Shown here piece by piece: positions 9,367 to 17,666 of a stretch of 64,000 bases of DNA. Made by a program: the position numbers and the translations under genes. The notes beneath the pieces are model-generated. The model saw only the letters and a list, made by a program, of their open reading frames with translations. It did not search any database and was not told where the DNA came from. The stretch's first letter is position 1. The number at the start of each line of letters is the position of its first letter. Source of the stretch: Pseudomonadota bacterium (GTDB taxonomy: Bacteria; Pseudomonadota; Gammaproteobacteria; Burkholderiales; Thiobacillaceae); assembly GCA_030684775.1 (NCBI GenBank), contig JAUXXW010000083.1, positions 1 to 64,000 of the forward strand, read 5' to 3'.

Positions 9367-9393
9367 GCGCCACACCGAAGCCCCGTGAACACC

Positions 9394-10113
9394 ATGCCGC
9401 GTACCCTCACTTTCCACGTCTTCCGCCACAACCCGCGCGATCCCGGCAGCGAGCCCGGCGTGCGCGAATATCAGGTGGAAGAAGCGTCGGGCATGACCCT
9501 GTTCATCGCGCTCACCCGCATCCGCGAGGAGCACGATCCCGGCCTCTCATTCGATTTCGTCTGTCGCGCCGGGGTCTGCGGTTCCTGCGCCATGCTCATC
9601 AACGGCCGTCCCGGCCTGGCCTGCCGCACGCTGACCAGCGAATTGCCGGGCACGATCAGCCTGTTCCCGCTGCCCGGCTTCGAACTCATCGCCGACCTCT
9701 CGGTGAATACCGGCAAATGGATGCGCGCCATGAGCGAGCGCCTGCAAGCCTGGGTGCACCTGTCCTGCGAGGTGAACCTGAATGAGATCGAAGCGGCGAT
9801 GGACCCGGACCTGGCCGAAGCCGTCTATGAACTTGACCGCTGCATCGAATGCGGCTGCTGCGTGGCCGCCTGCGGCACCGCCCTGATGCGGCCGGATTTT
9901 GTCGGCGCGGTAGGCATGAACAAGCTCGCGCGCTTCCGTCTCGACCCGCGCGACGACCGTTCCGACGCCGAGTATTACCAGCTCATTGGCGACGACTCCG
10001 GCATCTTCGGCTGCATGAGCCTGCTCGGTTGCCAGGATGTCTGCCCCAAGGAACTCTCGTTGCAGACCCAGATCGCCTACCTGCGCCGGGCCATGGCGCG
10101 GCAAGGGCTGTAG
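9394..10113 (+). CDS. frdB: Fumarate reductase iron-sulfur subunit
   Basis: This subunit carries electrons between the diheme anchor and the flavoprotein. The [2Fe-2S] ligands lie in CRAGVCGSCAMLINGRPGLAC. The [4Fe-4S] motif is CIECGCCVAAC, and the third cluster ligands are in CMSLLGCQDVCPKEL. From ATG 9394 the protein is 239 residues, the Wolinella FrdB length; an in-frame GTG at 9385 would add three residues. A family C repeat cluster separates it from frdA, but the three genes still form one clear operon. Confidence 0.95.
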   Translation: MPRTLTFHVFRHNPRDPGSEPGVREYQVEEASGMTLFIALTRIREEHDPGLSFDFVCRAGVCGSCAMLINGRPGLACRTLTSELPGTISLFPLPGFELIADLSVNTGKWMRAMSERLQAWVHLSCEVNLNEIEAAMDPDLAEAVYELDRCIECGCCVAACGTALMRPDFVGAVGMNKLARFRLDPRDDRSDAEYYQLIGDDSGIFGCMSLLGCQDVCPKELSLQTQIAYLRRAMARQGL

Positions 10114-10132
10114 CCGCTTGCACTCCGGCAGC

Positions 10133-10930
10133 GTGACTGTTCAGCCCGTCGCAATCGCCTCTTCGACACTGGCCCGCTCGTGTAGCGCCGGCGTCTCGCC
10201 GGCGTCTTTTAAAAAAGCCGGCGAGACGCCGGCGCTACAAGAAAGGCTCAGCCTCAGCCTGAGCGAGCAGACGCTGGAATACGTCCTGCGCCGCAGTTCG
10301 CGCCGTCGCAGCCTGTCGGTCAGGGTTTCCGAGGCCGGTGAAGTGGTGGTCAATGCGCCATTGCGCTTGGCGCAACGCGACATTCACGGTTTCCTATACA
10401 AACACGCCGACTGGATCAGCGCGCGCCTGCAAGCCGCGCGCGAGCACCGTTTTGAATGGCAAGACGGCGCGCAACTGCCTTATCTGGGCGGCCATCTGCA
10501 ATTGCGCCTGCTCGACCAGCCGGGTGCCGCCCGCGCCCGCCAGGATGGCGCGGCGCTGCTGTGCAACGCCTTGCCGGAACAGGCCGCGATCCTGGTGCCG
10601 CGCTGGTATCAGCGCAACGCCCGCGCCCTGTTGGGCGAACGCCTGGCCCATCACGCCGCTCGCGCCGGCCTCGCCATGCCGCCGCTGCGCCTGTCGAATG
10701 CCCGCACCCGCTGGGGCAGCAACTCGGCCAAGGGCGTGATCAGTCTCAACTGGCGCCTGCTCAAGGCGCCGCTTGCAACCATCGACTACGTCATCTGCCA
10801 CGAACTCGCCCACTTCAAGCAGCGCAACCACTCCCCAGCCTTCTGGCGTGAAGTGGAAGCCCTGTTCCCGGATTGGAAAAAAGTCCGGGGCGAACTGCGG
10901 CAGAATGGCCGCCTTTATTTTCAGTTCTGA
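10133..10930 (+). CDS. YgjP-like (DUF45) zinc metallopeptidase
   Basis: The C-terminal half carries the gluzincin-like motif CHELAHFKQRNHSPAFW, preceded by the family segment TRWGSNSAKGVISLNWRL. This places it in the YgjP/DUF45 (WLM/SprT-like) metal-dependent hydrolase family. The true start is uncertain: GTG 10133 gives 265 residues, of which the first about 35 are encoded by a family B repeat (SCSAGVSPASFKKAGETPAL). Conserved sequence begins near LEYVLRRSSRRRSLSVRV. The insertion may have replaced the native start region. Substrate is unknown. It lies 20 bases after frdB on the same strand. Confidence 0.8.
   Translation: MTVQPVAIASSTLARSCSAGVSPASFKKAGETPALQERLSLSLSEQTLEYVLRRSSRRRSLSVRVSEAGEVVVNAPLRLAQRDIHGFLYKHADWISARLQAAREHRFEWQDGAQLPYLGGHLQLRLLDQPGAARARQDGAALLCNALPEQAAILVPRWYQRNARALLGERLAHHAARAGLAMPPLRLSNARTRWGSNSAKGVISLNWRLLKAPLATIDYVICHELAHFKQRNHSPAFWREVEALFPDWKKVRGELRQNGRLYFQF
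10181..10239. repeat. Family B repeat, complete
   Basis: Arms TGTAGCGCCGGCGTCTCGCC and its inverse flank GTCTTTTAAAAAAGCC. Each arm contains GCCGGC...GCCGGC and the whole is a near-perfect palindrome ending GGCGCTACA. It is translated as part of the metallopeptidase N-terminus if the GTG start is used. Confidence 0.85.
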
Positions 10931-10937
10931 CGCGACC

Positions 10938-11141
10938 ATGAACGACAACCCCGCTCTTACCCCCAAGCGCGACAAATTCAAACAGTTGCTGAAAACCCTG
11001 TTCCAGTACCAGCAAGACCGCATCAGTCTGGATTTCGGCATCTACCGGGTGTTCATGCGGGCGGTGGAAACTGTGGCTCGCGCTCGCGGCATGCGCACGG
11101 CCGGCGACGAGCACTACCCCATTACGGCTACGCGGGGATGA
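10938..11141 (+). pseudogene. N-terminal remnant of a large DNA methyltransferase
   Basis: This short frame (67 residues) contains [26 protein letters not shown]. That closely matches the opening of large site-specific adenine methyltransferases (Eco57I-like or type III Mod-like), whose N-termini read LLxELFQ...LDFGIYRI. Those proteins run to many hundreds of residues. Here the similarity stops after about 40 residues and the frame ends at the aat start (TGATG-type overlap at 11138). No methyltransferase catalytic motifs follow. The call as a remnant is an inference from this N-terminal similarity; a small functional peptide cannot be excluded. Confidence 0.5.
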
Positions 11142-11833
11142 TCCCCTGGCTCTACCCCTCCACGCCGTTTCCGCCCCTGGAACAGGCGCTGACGGAACCC
11201 AACGGCCTGCTGGCGGCGGGGGATGATCTGTCGTTGCCGCGCTTGCTGGAGGCTTACCGGCACGGCATTTTTCCCTGGTTCAACGAAGGCGAGCCGGTGC
11301 TTTGGTGGTCACCCGATCCACGCATGGTGCTGTTCCCGGATGAATTCAAAATATCCCGTTCGCTCAAGAAAAGGCTCGCGCGCGCCGATTACGAGGTGCG
11401 GGTGGACACGGCGTTCACCCGGGTGATGCGGGCGTGCGCCGAACCGCGAGACGAGCACGGCGGCACCTGGATCAGCGAGCCGATGATCGCGGCGTATGAC
11501 GCACTACATGAGGCGGGTTATGCACACTCTTTCGAAACCTGGATGGATGGCGAGGACGGTGAAGAACTGGTTGGGGGTCTGTACGGCGTCGCCGTGGGTA
11601 GGGCATTCTTCGGCGAATCCATGTTCACGCGTAAGACCGATGCCTCGAAGATCGCATTGGCGCATCTGGTCGCCACCCTCAAACAGCATGATTTCGGCGT
11701 CATCGACTGCCAGATGAAAACGGCGCATCTCGCCTCCCTGGGCGCGCGCGCGATTCCGCGCGGCGAATTCAGCCGCCTGCTGCAGCAGTTGACGCCGCAA
11801 TCGCAGTTTTTCGGCCCCTGGACTGGCGCATGA
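11138..11833 (+). CDS. aat: Leucyl/phenylalanyl-tRNA-protein transferase
   Basis: This N-end-rule enzyme transfers Leu or Phe from charged tRNA to proteins with N-terminal Lys or Arg, marking them for ClpAP. The 231-residue product has family blocks [60 protein letters not shown] and [18 protein letters not shown]. It overlaps bpt downstream (ATGA at 11830), so the two amino-acyl transferases of the pathway are co-expressed. Its ATG overlaps the stop of the methyltransferase remnant. Confidence 0.97.
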   Translation: MIPWLYPSTPFPPLEQALTEPNGLLAAGDDLSLPRLLEAYRHGIFPWFNEGEPVLWWSPDPRMVLFPDEFKISRSLKKRLARADYEVRVDTAFTRVMRACAEPRDEHGGTWISEPMIAAYDALHEAGYAHSFETWMDGEDGEELVGGLYGVAVGRAFFGESMFTRKTDASKIALAHLVATLKQHDFGVIDCQMKTAHLASLGARAIPRGEFSRLLQQLTPQSQFFGPWTGA

Positions 11834-12576
11834 GTTTCGCCGCCGAACTGCCCATCTTCCGACTTCAGTTCTATCTGACGTCGAGTTACCCCTGTAGCTA
11901 TCTCGCCAATCAGAGCGCGCGTTCGCAGGTGGCCGCGCCGAGCGGCATCGTGGATACGGTGGTTTATAGCGAACTGATGCGCGTGGGTTTCCGGCGTAGC
12001 GGCCTGCATGTCTACCGTCCGCATTGCGACCATTGCCAGGCCTGCACGCCGACCCGGGTGGTGGTCGATGGTTTTCAGGCGAGCCGCGCGCAACGTCGCT
12101 GCCTGGCCAGGAACGCGGACCTGGAAATCCGCCTGAAACCGTTGTTGTTCGACGAGGCGCATTACCGCCTGTATCGCCGTTATCAGGCGGCGCGCCATGC
12201 CGGGGGCGGCATGGATCAGGACGACCGCGAGCAATACCGCGGCTTTCTCCTGCAAAGCCGGGTGGACAGCGCCCTGATCGAATACCGGCTGGCCGGCGAG
12301 GTGGTCATGGTGGCGCTGGTGGATCGCCTGCTCGACGGCCTTTCCGCCGTCTACACTTTTTTCGAACCTGGCCTGGAACGGCGCAGCCTCGGGGTATTCG
12401 GGGTGCTGGAACAGATCCGGCTGGCGCGCGAACTGGGCCTGCCCTATCTCTACCTGGGTTACTGGATCGCCGATTGCCGCAAGATGGCCTACAAACGCGC
12501 CTACCGCCCGCTGGAACTGTTGTTGCAGGGGCGCTGGCAAGCCGTGGAGAACGAGCGTGAAAAATGCGCTGACTGA
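11830..12576 (+). CDS. bpt: Aspartate/glutamate leucyltransferase (Bpt, arginyltransferase family)
   Basis: This enzyme transfers leucine to proteins bearing N-terminal Asp or Glu. The 248-residue protein has the typical N-terminal cysteine region ([15 protein letters not shown] and [13 protein letters not shown]) and the C-terminal GNAT-like core ([24 protein letters not shown], then [21 protein letters not shown]). Length and order after aat are standard for beta- and gammaproteobacteria. The end overlaps the next gene by 20 bases. Confidence 0.96.
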   Translation: MSFAAELPIFRLQFYLTSSYPCSYLANQSARSQVAAPSGIVDTVVYSELMRVGFRRSGLHVYRPHCDHCQACTPTRVVVDGFQASRAQRRCLARNADLEIRLKPLLFDEAHYRLYRRYQAARHAGGGMDQDDREQYRGFLLQSRVDSALIEYRLAGEVVMVALVDRLLDGLSAVYTFFEPGLERRSLGVFGVLEQIRLARELGLPYLYLGYWIADCRKMAYKRAYRPLELLLQGRWQAVENEREKCAD

Positions 12577-13123
12577 ATTACCGGATGCCGTGGAACAGGT
12601 GCGGCGCATGCACGCGCCCTTCATTCATGCCGTGGTGGGCGCCTTGCGTGACCGCTCGCGCCTGCCGGAACTGATGCAGACCCTGACGACGGCGGAACAA
12701 CAGGGCTGGGCCACGCTGGCCGGCGCCTTGCGCCAGATCGTCGACGGCAAGCGCGACGCGAGCGTGAAGTTGGGGCTTGACGAGGAAGACCGGGTCATCG
12801 TCGAGACCGTGTTGCGCGGCCTGGAGAATCCGGCCAGCCTGCCGGCGCTGGATCAGCAACCGGACGGCCGCGCGGCAGCCCCCGGCCTGGCGTCGATGAT
12901 AAGCGCGGCCGGACACGGCGATGCCAAGGCGCTTGCCGTGCTCGCCGACATGGCGGAACAGATGGTGCGCGCCGGCGGTGACATGGCGCGCCTCGGTGGC
13001 GTCATGCGTCGTCTGGTCAACGGCGAACGCGATGGCGATGTGTTGATGAAAGGGATGGGGCCGCTGGGCCGCCAGTTGTTGCTGGACATCCTCAGCGAAC
13101 TGGGCAAGGCGGGAGTGCATTGA
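12557..13123 (+). CDS. Hypothetical protein with an internal duplication
   Basis: This 188-residue protein starts with GTG inside the end of bpt and is not recognised. It is predicted to be all-helical, with no signal peptide or membrane segment. Two halves look related: WATLAGALRQIVDGKRDASV near residue 50 and MARLGGVMRRLVNGERDGDV near residue 140. Both are followed by helices ending in ETVLRGLE and LDILSELGK. This suggests a duplicated helical unit, perhaps TPR-like. The coupling to bpt suggests co-expression but says nothing firm about function. Confidence 0.7.
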   Translation: MKNALTELPDAVEQVRRMHAPFIHAVVGALRDRSRLPELMQTLTTAEQQGWATLAGALRQIVDGKRDASVKLGLDEEDRVIVETVLRGLENPASLPALDQQPDGRAAAPGLASMISAAGHGDAKALAVLADMAEQMVRAGGDMARLGGVMRRLVNGERDGDVLMKGMGPLGRQLLLDILSELGKAGVH

Positions 13124-13131
13124 CCGGGCAA

Positions 13132-13209
13132 CGTAGGTTGGGCAAAGCGCAGCGTGCCCAACATGCGCCGGGGGGGGGCGTTGGGCACGCTACGCTTTGC
13201 CCAACCTAC
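13132..13209. repeat. Family A palindromic repeat
   Basis: Two arms CGTAGGTTGGGCAAAGCGCA...GTGCCCAAC face each other around ATGCGCCGGGGGGGGC. Each arm is itself a hairpin, GTTGGGCA/TGCCCAAC. An in-frame TTG start for the next gene falls inside the right arm and is rejected in favour of ATG 13251. Confidence 0.9.
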
Positions 13210-13250
13210 AAGCTACATGGCCACACGAACGCGGGATTGAAGGAATAGAA

Positions 13251-14168
13251 ATGGTCGAAGACAGTTTCATGGTGCCGGTGCGCAAGGCGGAGATCGAACT
13301 CGGCAAACCCCTGGGGTTCGCGGTCTACGACGCGGACCGCAACCTGTTGTTGAATCGCGGCGTGCTGGTGACCACGGACAATCAGGTCGAGGTGCTGCTG
13401 CAAAAGGGCCTGTTCCGCGAGCGGGTGCGGGAGAAAATCGGCCATGTCGCGGCGCGCCTGGATGACGACAAACCGGCCGAGGTCGGCTACGCCAAGTCGC
13501 AGGAAGAAAACCTCAGTTTCGACGCGATCAAGCTGATGCCGGGCGATGCGTTGCAACTACAACCCATGCTGGAAGGGCAGACCGAGCGCTTCACCGTGCA
13601 TGTGATCGGCGTGATGAAGCCGAAGAGCGTGTTGGTCACCATGCCGGTGGTGGAAGGCAAGCTGATCTTCGTTCGCGATGGCCAGACCTATCTGGTGCGC
13701 GCCTTTTCCGGCCTCAATGTCTGCGCCTTCAAGGCCCGTGTGCTGAAATCGCAGTTGCAGCCCTTTCCCTATCTGCATCTCTCCTACCCCGACTCGGTGC
13801 AGGCCATGCGCATCCGCCGCGCCATGCGCGCGCCCGCCAGCATCATTGTCGCCGTGCAGCAGAGCGAGGAGGGCAAGCAGATCGGCGCCGGCAAGCTGGT
13901 CGACATCAGTGTCGGCGGCGCCAAGATGTTTTCACCCATGAAACTCGGCGAGAAGGGCGAGTCCCTGTGGCTGTCGTTCAAGGTCAAGCTCGGCGACATG
14001 GAGGAATATGTGAAAACCCCGGTGATCATCCGCTCGTCGGGTGAGGAGGACGACGACCAGGGCAAGCGCATGAAGTCCTTCGGCATCCAGTTCGGCGATC
14101 TCAGTCAATCGCAACGGCTCATCATCATGAATCTGGTCTATCAGCATCTCTTGAAGGAAGGCGTCTGA
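13251..14168 (+). CDS. PilZ-domain c-di-GMP-binding protein, YcgR-like
   Basis: This 305-residue cytoplasmic protein has an N-terminal YcgR/PilZN-like region (to about residue 190) and a C-terminal PilZ domain. The PilZ c-di-GMP signature is visible as RRAMR at about residue 185, followed by DISVGGAKM about 35 residues later. YcgR proteins bind c-di-GMP and brake the flagellar motor or control other surface functions. The window carries two GGDEF/EAL proteins and flagellar genes, so such a role fits, but the target is not shown by sequence. ATG 13251 is preceded by AGGAATAGAA. The stop overlaps thyA (TGATG). Confidence 0.85.
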   Translation: MVEDSFMVPVRKAEIELGKPLGFAVYDADRNLLLNRGVLVTTDNQVEVLLQKGLFRERVREKIGHVAARLDDDKPAEVGYAKSQEENLSFDAIKLMPGDALQLQPMLEGQTERFTVHVIGVMKPKSVLVTMPVVEGKLIFVRDGQTYLVRAFSGLNVCAFKARVLKSQLQPFPYLHLSYPDSVQAMRIRRAMRAPASIIVAVQQSEEGKQIGAGKLVDISVGGAKMFSPMKLGEKGESLWLSFKVKLGDMEEYVKTPVIIRSSGEEDDDQGKRMKSFGIQFGDLSQSQRLIIMNLVYQHLLKEGV

Positions 14169-14962
14169 TGCGGCAATACCTCGACTTGTTGAACCATGTG
14201 CTGGCCCACGGTACCCGCAAGGACGACCGCACCGGCACCGGCACCATTTCGGTGTTCGGCCACCAGATGCGTTTCGATCTGCAAGCCGGCTTTCCCCTGC
14301 TCACCACCAAGAAAGTCCACCTGAAATCCATCCTCCACGAGTTGCTCTGGTTCCTGAAGGGCGATACCAATATCCAATATCTGAAGGACAACGGGGTTTC
14401 CATCTGGGACGAATGGGCCGACGAAAATGGCGACCTCGGCCCGATCTACGGCTACCAGTGGCGCTCCTGGCCCGCCGCCGATGGCCGCCACATCGACCAG
14501 ATCAGCGAGGTGCTGGAAACCCTGAAGCAGAACCCGGATTCACGCCGCATCATCGTTTCCGCCTGGAACGTGGGCGAGCTGCCCAACATGCGCCTGCCGC
14601 CCTGCCACGCTTTTTTCCAGTTCTACGTGGCCGACGGCAAGCTCTCCTGCCAGCTCTATCAGCGCAGCGCCGACATCTTCCTCGGCGTGCCCTTCAACAT
14701 CGCCAGCTATGCCCTGCTCACCCTGATGATGGCGCAGGCCACCGGCCTGAAGCCCGGCGACTTTGTGCACACCCTGGGCGATGCCCACATCTACCTCAAC
14801 CACCTGGACCAGGTGAAGCTGCAACTTTCCCGCGAGCCGCGCGCCCTGCCGACGATGCGGCTCAACCCGGAAGTGACCGATCTGTTCGCCTTCAAATACG
14901 AGGATTTCACCCTGGAAGGCTACGACCCGCACCCCGGCATCAAGGCGCCGGTGGCGGTGTAG
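14168..14962 (+). CDS. thyA: Thymidylate synthase
   Basis: ThyA methylates dUMP to dTMP using methylenetetrahydrofolate. The 264-residue protein has the classical length and motifs: [20 protein letters not shown], the catalytic cysteine in [12 protein letters not shown], the [19 protein letters not shown] block and [15 protein letters not shown]. The final codons GTG-TAG lie in the first bases of a family B repeat arm, so the stop codon is supplied by the repeat. This ends the protein close to the normal ThyA C-terminus (IKAPVAV). Confidence 0.98.
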   Translation: MRQYLDLLNHVLAHGTRKDDRTGTGTISVFGHQMRFDLQAGFPLLTTKKVHLKSILHELLWFLKGDTNIQYLKDNGVSIWDEWADENGDLGPIYGYQWRSWPAADGRHIDQISEVLETLKQNPDSRRIIVSAWNVGELPNMRLPPCHAFFQFYVADGKLSCQLYQRSADIFLGVPFNIASYALLTLMMAQATGLKPGDFVHTLGDAHIYLNHLDQVKLQLSREPRALPTMRLNPEVTDLFAFKYEDFTLEGYDPHPGIKAPVAV

Positions 14963-14986
14963 CGCCGGCTGGAAGCCGACGCTACA
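14958..14986. repeat. Family B solo arm
   Basis: TGTAGCGCCGGCTGGAAGCC followed by GACGCTACA is a single arm. Its TAG at 14960-14962 is the thyA stop codon. Confidence 0.75.
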
Positions 14987-15167
14987 GGTTTCCCCACAAC
15001 CAGGCCGCGCCGCGCACGCCTCCGGAGTCGCCATGAGCCGGGGGCAGCAGTCGGGTCGCCACCTGGGCCGAGAAAACATGGCGGCCCCACAGGCGTGGCA
15101 CGTTTTCGTACAAGCGGCTGATCTTGGAGAGGCCGCCGCCGAGGTCGATACCGATGCGTAGGTTCAT
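14982..15167 (-). pseudogene. ROK-family sugar kinase with internal deletion
   Basis: Read on the minus strand, 61 codons start MNLRIGIDLGG, the typical ATP-loop start of a ROK kinase. They then jump directly to SRLYENVPRLWGRHVF and PPAHGDSGGVRGAAWLW, the typical C-terminus of fructokinase/N-acetylglucosamine kinase-like ROK proteins. Full members have about 300 residues, so roughly 230 central residues are missing in frame. The ExGH and zinc-binding motifs are lost, so it cannot be an active kinase. A family B arm and a family A repeat flank the remnant. Confidence 0.7.
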
Positions 15168-15181
15168 GCTGTCGAGTCGCT

Positions 15182-15255
15182 CGTAGCTTGGGCAAAGCGC
15201 AGCGTGCCCAACAACCGCTGCCATGTTGGGCACGCTGCGCTTTGCCCAAGCTACG
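15182..15255. repeat. Family A palindromic repeat
   Basis: Arms CGTAGCTTGGGCAAAGCGCA and its inverse end at CCAAGCTACG. Compared with the other copies, GGTT is changed to GCTT in one arm and AACC to AAGC in the other, so the palindrome is kept by paired changes. Confidence 0.9.
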
Positions 15256-15305
15256 ATGTTGCATCGGGCGCGACGGGAATGCCCGGAATTGACGGCAGTG
15301 AGTGG

Positions 15306-15333
15306 GATGGGTTGAGCGATAGCGAAACCCATC
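15306..15333. repeat. Solo family A-type arm with a third stem sequence
   Basis: GATGGGTT and AACCCATC form a perfect 8-bp stem around GAGCGATAGCGA. The loop matches the AGCGATAGCG loop of the 3-79 and 39505 copies, while the stem is different. It lies just beyond the 3' end of the GGDEF/EAL gene. Confidence 0.75.
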
Positions 15334-15339
15334 ATGGCC

Positions 15340-17157
15340 TCACTCCGCCGGCCCCGGCCTGCCGAACAGGTAGCCCTGGCCGCTGCGGCAGCCGAGAGCG
15401 GCGAGGAAAGCCTGTTGATCCGTGGTTTCCACGCCTTCGGCCACCACGGTGAGGCCCAGCGCGTCAGCCATGCCGATGATGGCGGTGACGATGGCGGCGT
15501 CGTCGCTGTCGTGCGGCAGGTCCATGACGAAACCGCGGTCGATCTTGAGCTTGTGGATGGGCAGGCGCTTGAGTTGCGAGAGCGAGGCGTAGCCGACGCC
15601 GAAGTCGTCGAGCGAGAGGCTGACGCCGAGGCCATGCAGTTCGCCCAGGATGTCGACCACTTCCTGTTCGGCGCCCATCAGGGCGGTTTCGGTGATTTCC
15701 AGGTTCAGGTGGCTGGGGGGCAGATTGGTCTCCATCAGGGTCCGGCGCACGCTGTCCACCAGGCCGCGCCCATAGAACTGGCGCGCCGAGACGTTGACCG
15801 AGACGACCACATCGACCCGGCCCTCATCCAGCCAGCGCCGGGTCTGGCTACAGGCTTCCCGCAAGGCGAAGGCGCCGAAGGCGTGGATCAGGCCGGTTTC
15901 TTCCGCCACCGGAATGAATACGGCGGGTGAGACTTCGCCCAGTTCCGGCGAGGTCCAGCGCATCAGCGCCTCGAAGCCGATGTGGCGGCCCGTGCCCAGG
16001 TCGACGATGGGTTGGTAGGCCATGCGCAATTCGTTCCTATCCAGGGCACGGCGCAGGCCGGCTTCCAGGGCGAGGCGGTGTTGCGCCTGTTCATCCATCT
16101 CCGCCGAGAAGAAACGCCAAGTGTGTTTTCCCGCCGCCTTGGCGGCATAAAGGGCGCTGTCGGCGCTGCGCAACAGTTTGTCCACGCTGTCGCCATCGTC
16201 GGGATAGAGCGCGATGCCGATGCTGGCGCCGACGCTGAGTTCATGTCCGTCGATGGCGATGGACTGGTGCAGGGCCTCGATCACATGTTCGGCCACGGCG
16301 CTCGCCTGCTGCTGGCCGGCACCTTCGACCAGGAGGGTGAATTCGTCGCCGCCCAGGCGTGAGAGGTTGTCGGTTTGGCGCACCACCTGGCCGAGTTGGG
16401 CGGCTACCGCCTGGAGCAACTGGTCGCCGACGGGATGGCCGAGGCTGTCGTTGACCACCTTGAAGTTGTCGAGATCGAAGAACAGCAGGGCGGCGCGGCC
16501 CCCGCTGCGGGCCGTGCGCGCCAGTGCCTGGGTGGTATGGGTTTCGAACAGGGCGCGGTTGGGCAGGCCGGTGAGCGCGTCGTAATGCGCCATGTGCACC
16601 ATGTCGTCTTCGGCGTGACGCATGGCCCGGCGCAGGCGCGCCATCAGGGCCTGGGCGATGAGCAGGGCGAGCAAGGCCGCGCCCAGCACCACGGCGATGA
16701 AGGCCAGGATGCGCGCGCGCAGCGGTTCCAGGTCCGCGATCAGGCGTATTTCGGCGATTTTCACGTTCTCCAGGTCAAGGGATTTCTGGTATTCGATGCG
16801 ATCCAGCCCGAGCGGGCCGGCCCAGAGCGGGGCGTCTTCGCTCGCGCCGGGCTTCCGGTAGCTGGCGAAAAGCGTGCCGTCGGGCAGAAGGATGCGGGCG
16901 GAGCGGATTTCCGGGGAATGCTGGAAGGCGTCCAGGTTGTCTTGCGCGGACCGCGCATCCTTGAACACCACGGCTGCCGCGCTGTTGGCGGAGACCAGGC
17001 TGGCCTGGGTGGCGAGGCGATGCTGGAAATCCTTGCGCAGGGTGGCGATTTCGCTGGAGATCAGCAGCAGCGTGGCAATGCCCAGCGCCAGCGCGGTGGA
17101 TAGCCAGTTGAGGCGGTCCCAGCCGCGCCGGTGATCGGTCTTGTCCAGTGCGCTCAT
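15340..17157 (-). CDS. Membrane diguanylate cyclase/phosphodiesterase (GGDEF-EAL)
   Basis: This 605-residue c-di-GMP enzyme has two transmembrane segments (about residues 20-38 and 158-178) that frame a periplasmic sensor region of CHASE8 type. A GGDEF domain follows (YDALTGLPNRALF, then RLGGDEF), then an EAL domain. All usual EAL residues are visible: FEALMRW, VNVSARQF, LEITETALM, LDDFGVGYASL, KLKIDRGF and VAEGVET. Both activities therefore look possible. It is the last gene of a three-gene operon, ATGA-coupled to a YfiR-like periplasmic protein, which suggests control of the sensor domain by YfiR. Confidence 0.92.
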   Translation of the reverse strand: MSALDKTDHRRGWDRLNWLSTALALGIATLLLISSEIATLRKDFQHRLATQASLVSANSAAAVVFKDARSAQDNLDAFQHSPEIRSARILLPDGTLFASYRKPGASEDAPLWAGPLGLDRIEYQKSLDLENVKIAEIRLIADLEPLRARILAFIAVVLGAALLALLIAQALMARLRRAMRHAEDDMVHMAHYDALTGLPNRALFETHTTQALARTARSGGRAALLFFDLDNFKVVNDSLGHPVGDQLLQAVAAQLGQVVRQTDNLSRLGGDEFTLLVEGAGQQQASAVAEHVIEALHQSIAIDGHELSVGASIGIALYPDDGDSVDKLLRSADSALYAAKAAGKHTWRFFSAEMDEQAQHRLALEAGLRRALDRNELRMAYQPIVDLGTGRHIGFEALMRWTSPELGEVSPAVFIPVAEETGLIHAFGAFALREACSQTRRWLDEGRVDVVVSVNVSARQFYGRGLVDSVRRTLMETNLPPSHLNLEITETALMGAEQEVVDILGELHGLGVSLSLDDFGVGYASLSQLKRLPIHKLKIDRGFVMDLPHDSDDAAIVTAIIGMADALGLTVVAEGVETTDQQAFLAALGCRSGQGYLFGRPGPAE

Positions 17158-17666
17158 CGGGTCACGCTACGCGCGAGGCGCAGCAGTTTGGCGTCCAGCC
17201 GGAGGCCGCCACGCTGTACCGCTGGCAGGTCGATGTCGAAATAGACACGTTCACCGGAAACTCCCAGGTTGACCATGGCGCCGGGAGCCTGGATGCCGCC
17301 ATTGCCGATGGTCAACACCGGCTGTCCGGCGAGTTGCGCGATGACGCGTCCGCGCGCGGCGTCGTTCATCTCGCCCAGATAAACCATCTGGCAGATGCTC
17401 AGGTCATTTGTCGGCCGTTTGCGCCAGGCCATCAGGCTGACGCCCTTGACCGTCTTGCCGCCGAGTCGGGAAAGCGCGTCCGCCATGCGCTCGTTCTCGG
17501 TCAGCGCGCACAGGTTGAAGCTCTTCTCGCGCAGGCTGCCCGGCGGCCACTCGGCGAACAGGGAGAGGTGGTAGACCACGGCGGCCTTGACCTCGTTTTC
17601 CTCCAGAGCGGCGCGCGCCGGCGGCGCCAGCGTCAGAAAGAGGAGGGCGAGCAGGAGGCCGCGCAT
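17154..17666 (-). CDS. YfiR/DUF4154-family periplasmic protein
   Basis: This 170-residue protein begins with a clear signal peptide (MRGLLLALLFLTLAPPARA). The mature part carries the DUF4154 pattern VKAAVVYHLSLFAEWPPG and a C-terminal VYFDIDLPAVQRGGLRLDAKLL. In Pseudomonas, YfiR restrains the inner-membrane diguanylate cyclase YfiN. Here the gene is overlapped on both sides, by the TonB receptor upstream and the GGDEF/EAL gene downstream, so a similar restraint is likely. The start at 17666 gives the signal peptide; the longer upstream frame lies in the receptor gene and is not used. Confidence 0.85.
   Translation of the reverse strand: MRGLLLALLFLTLAPPARAALEENEVKAAVVYHLSLFAEWPPGSLREKSFNLCALTENERMADALSRLGGKTVKGVSLMAWRKRPTNDLSICQMVYLGEMNDAARGRVIAQLAGQPVLTIGNGGIQAPGAMVNLGVSGERVYFDIDLPAVQRGGLRLDAKLLRLARSVTR

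Noticed and set aside
7119-9431. Long minus-strand open frame opposite frdA
   Set aside because: It runs through two repeat elements and frdA and has no family similarity; frdA is certain.
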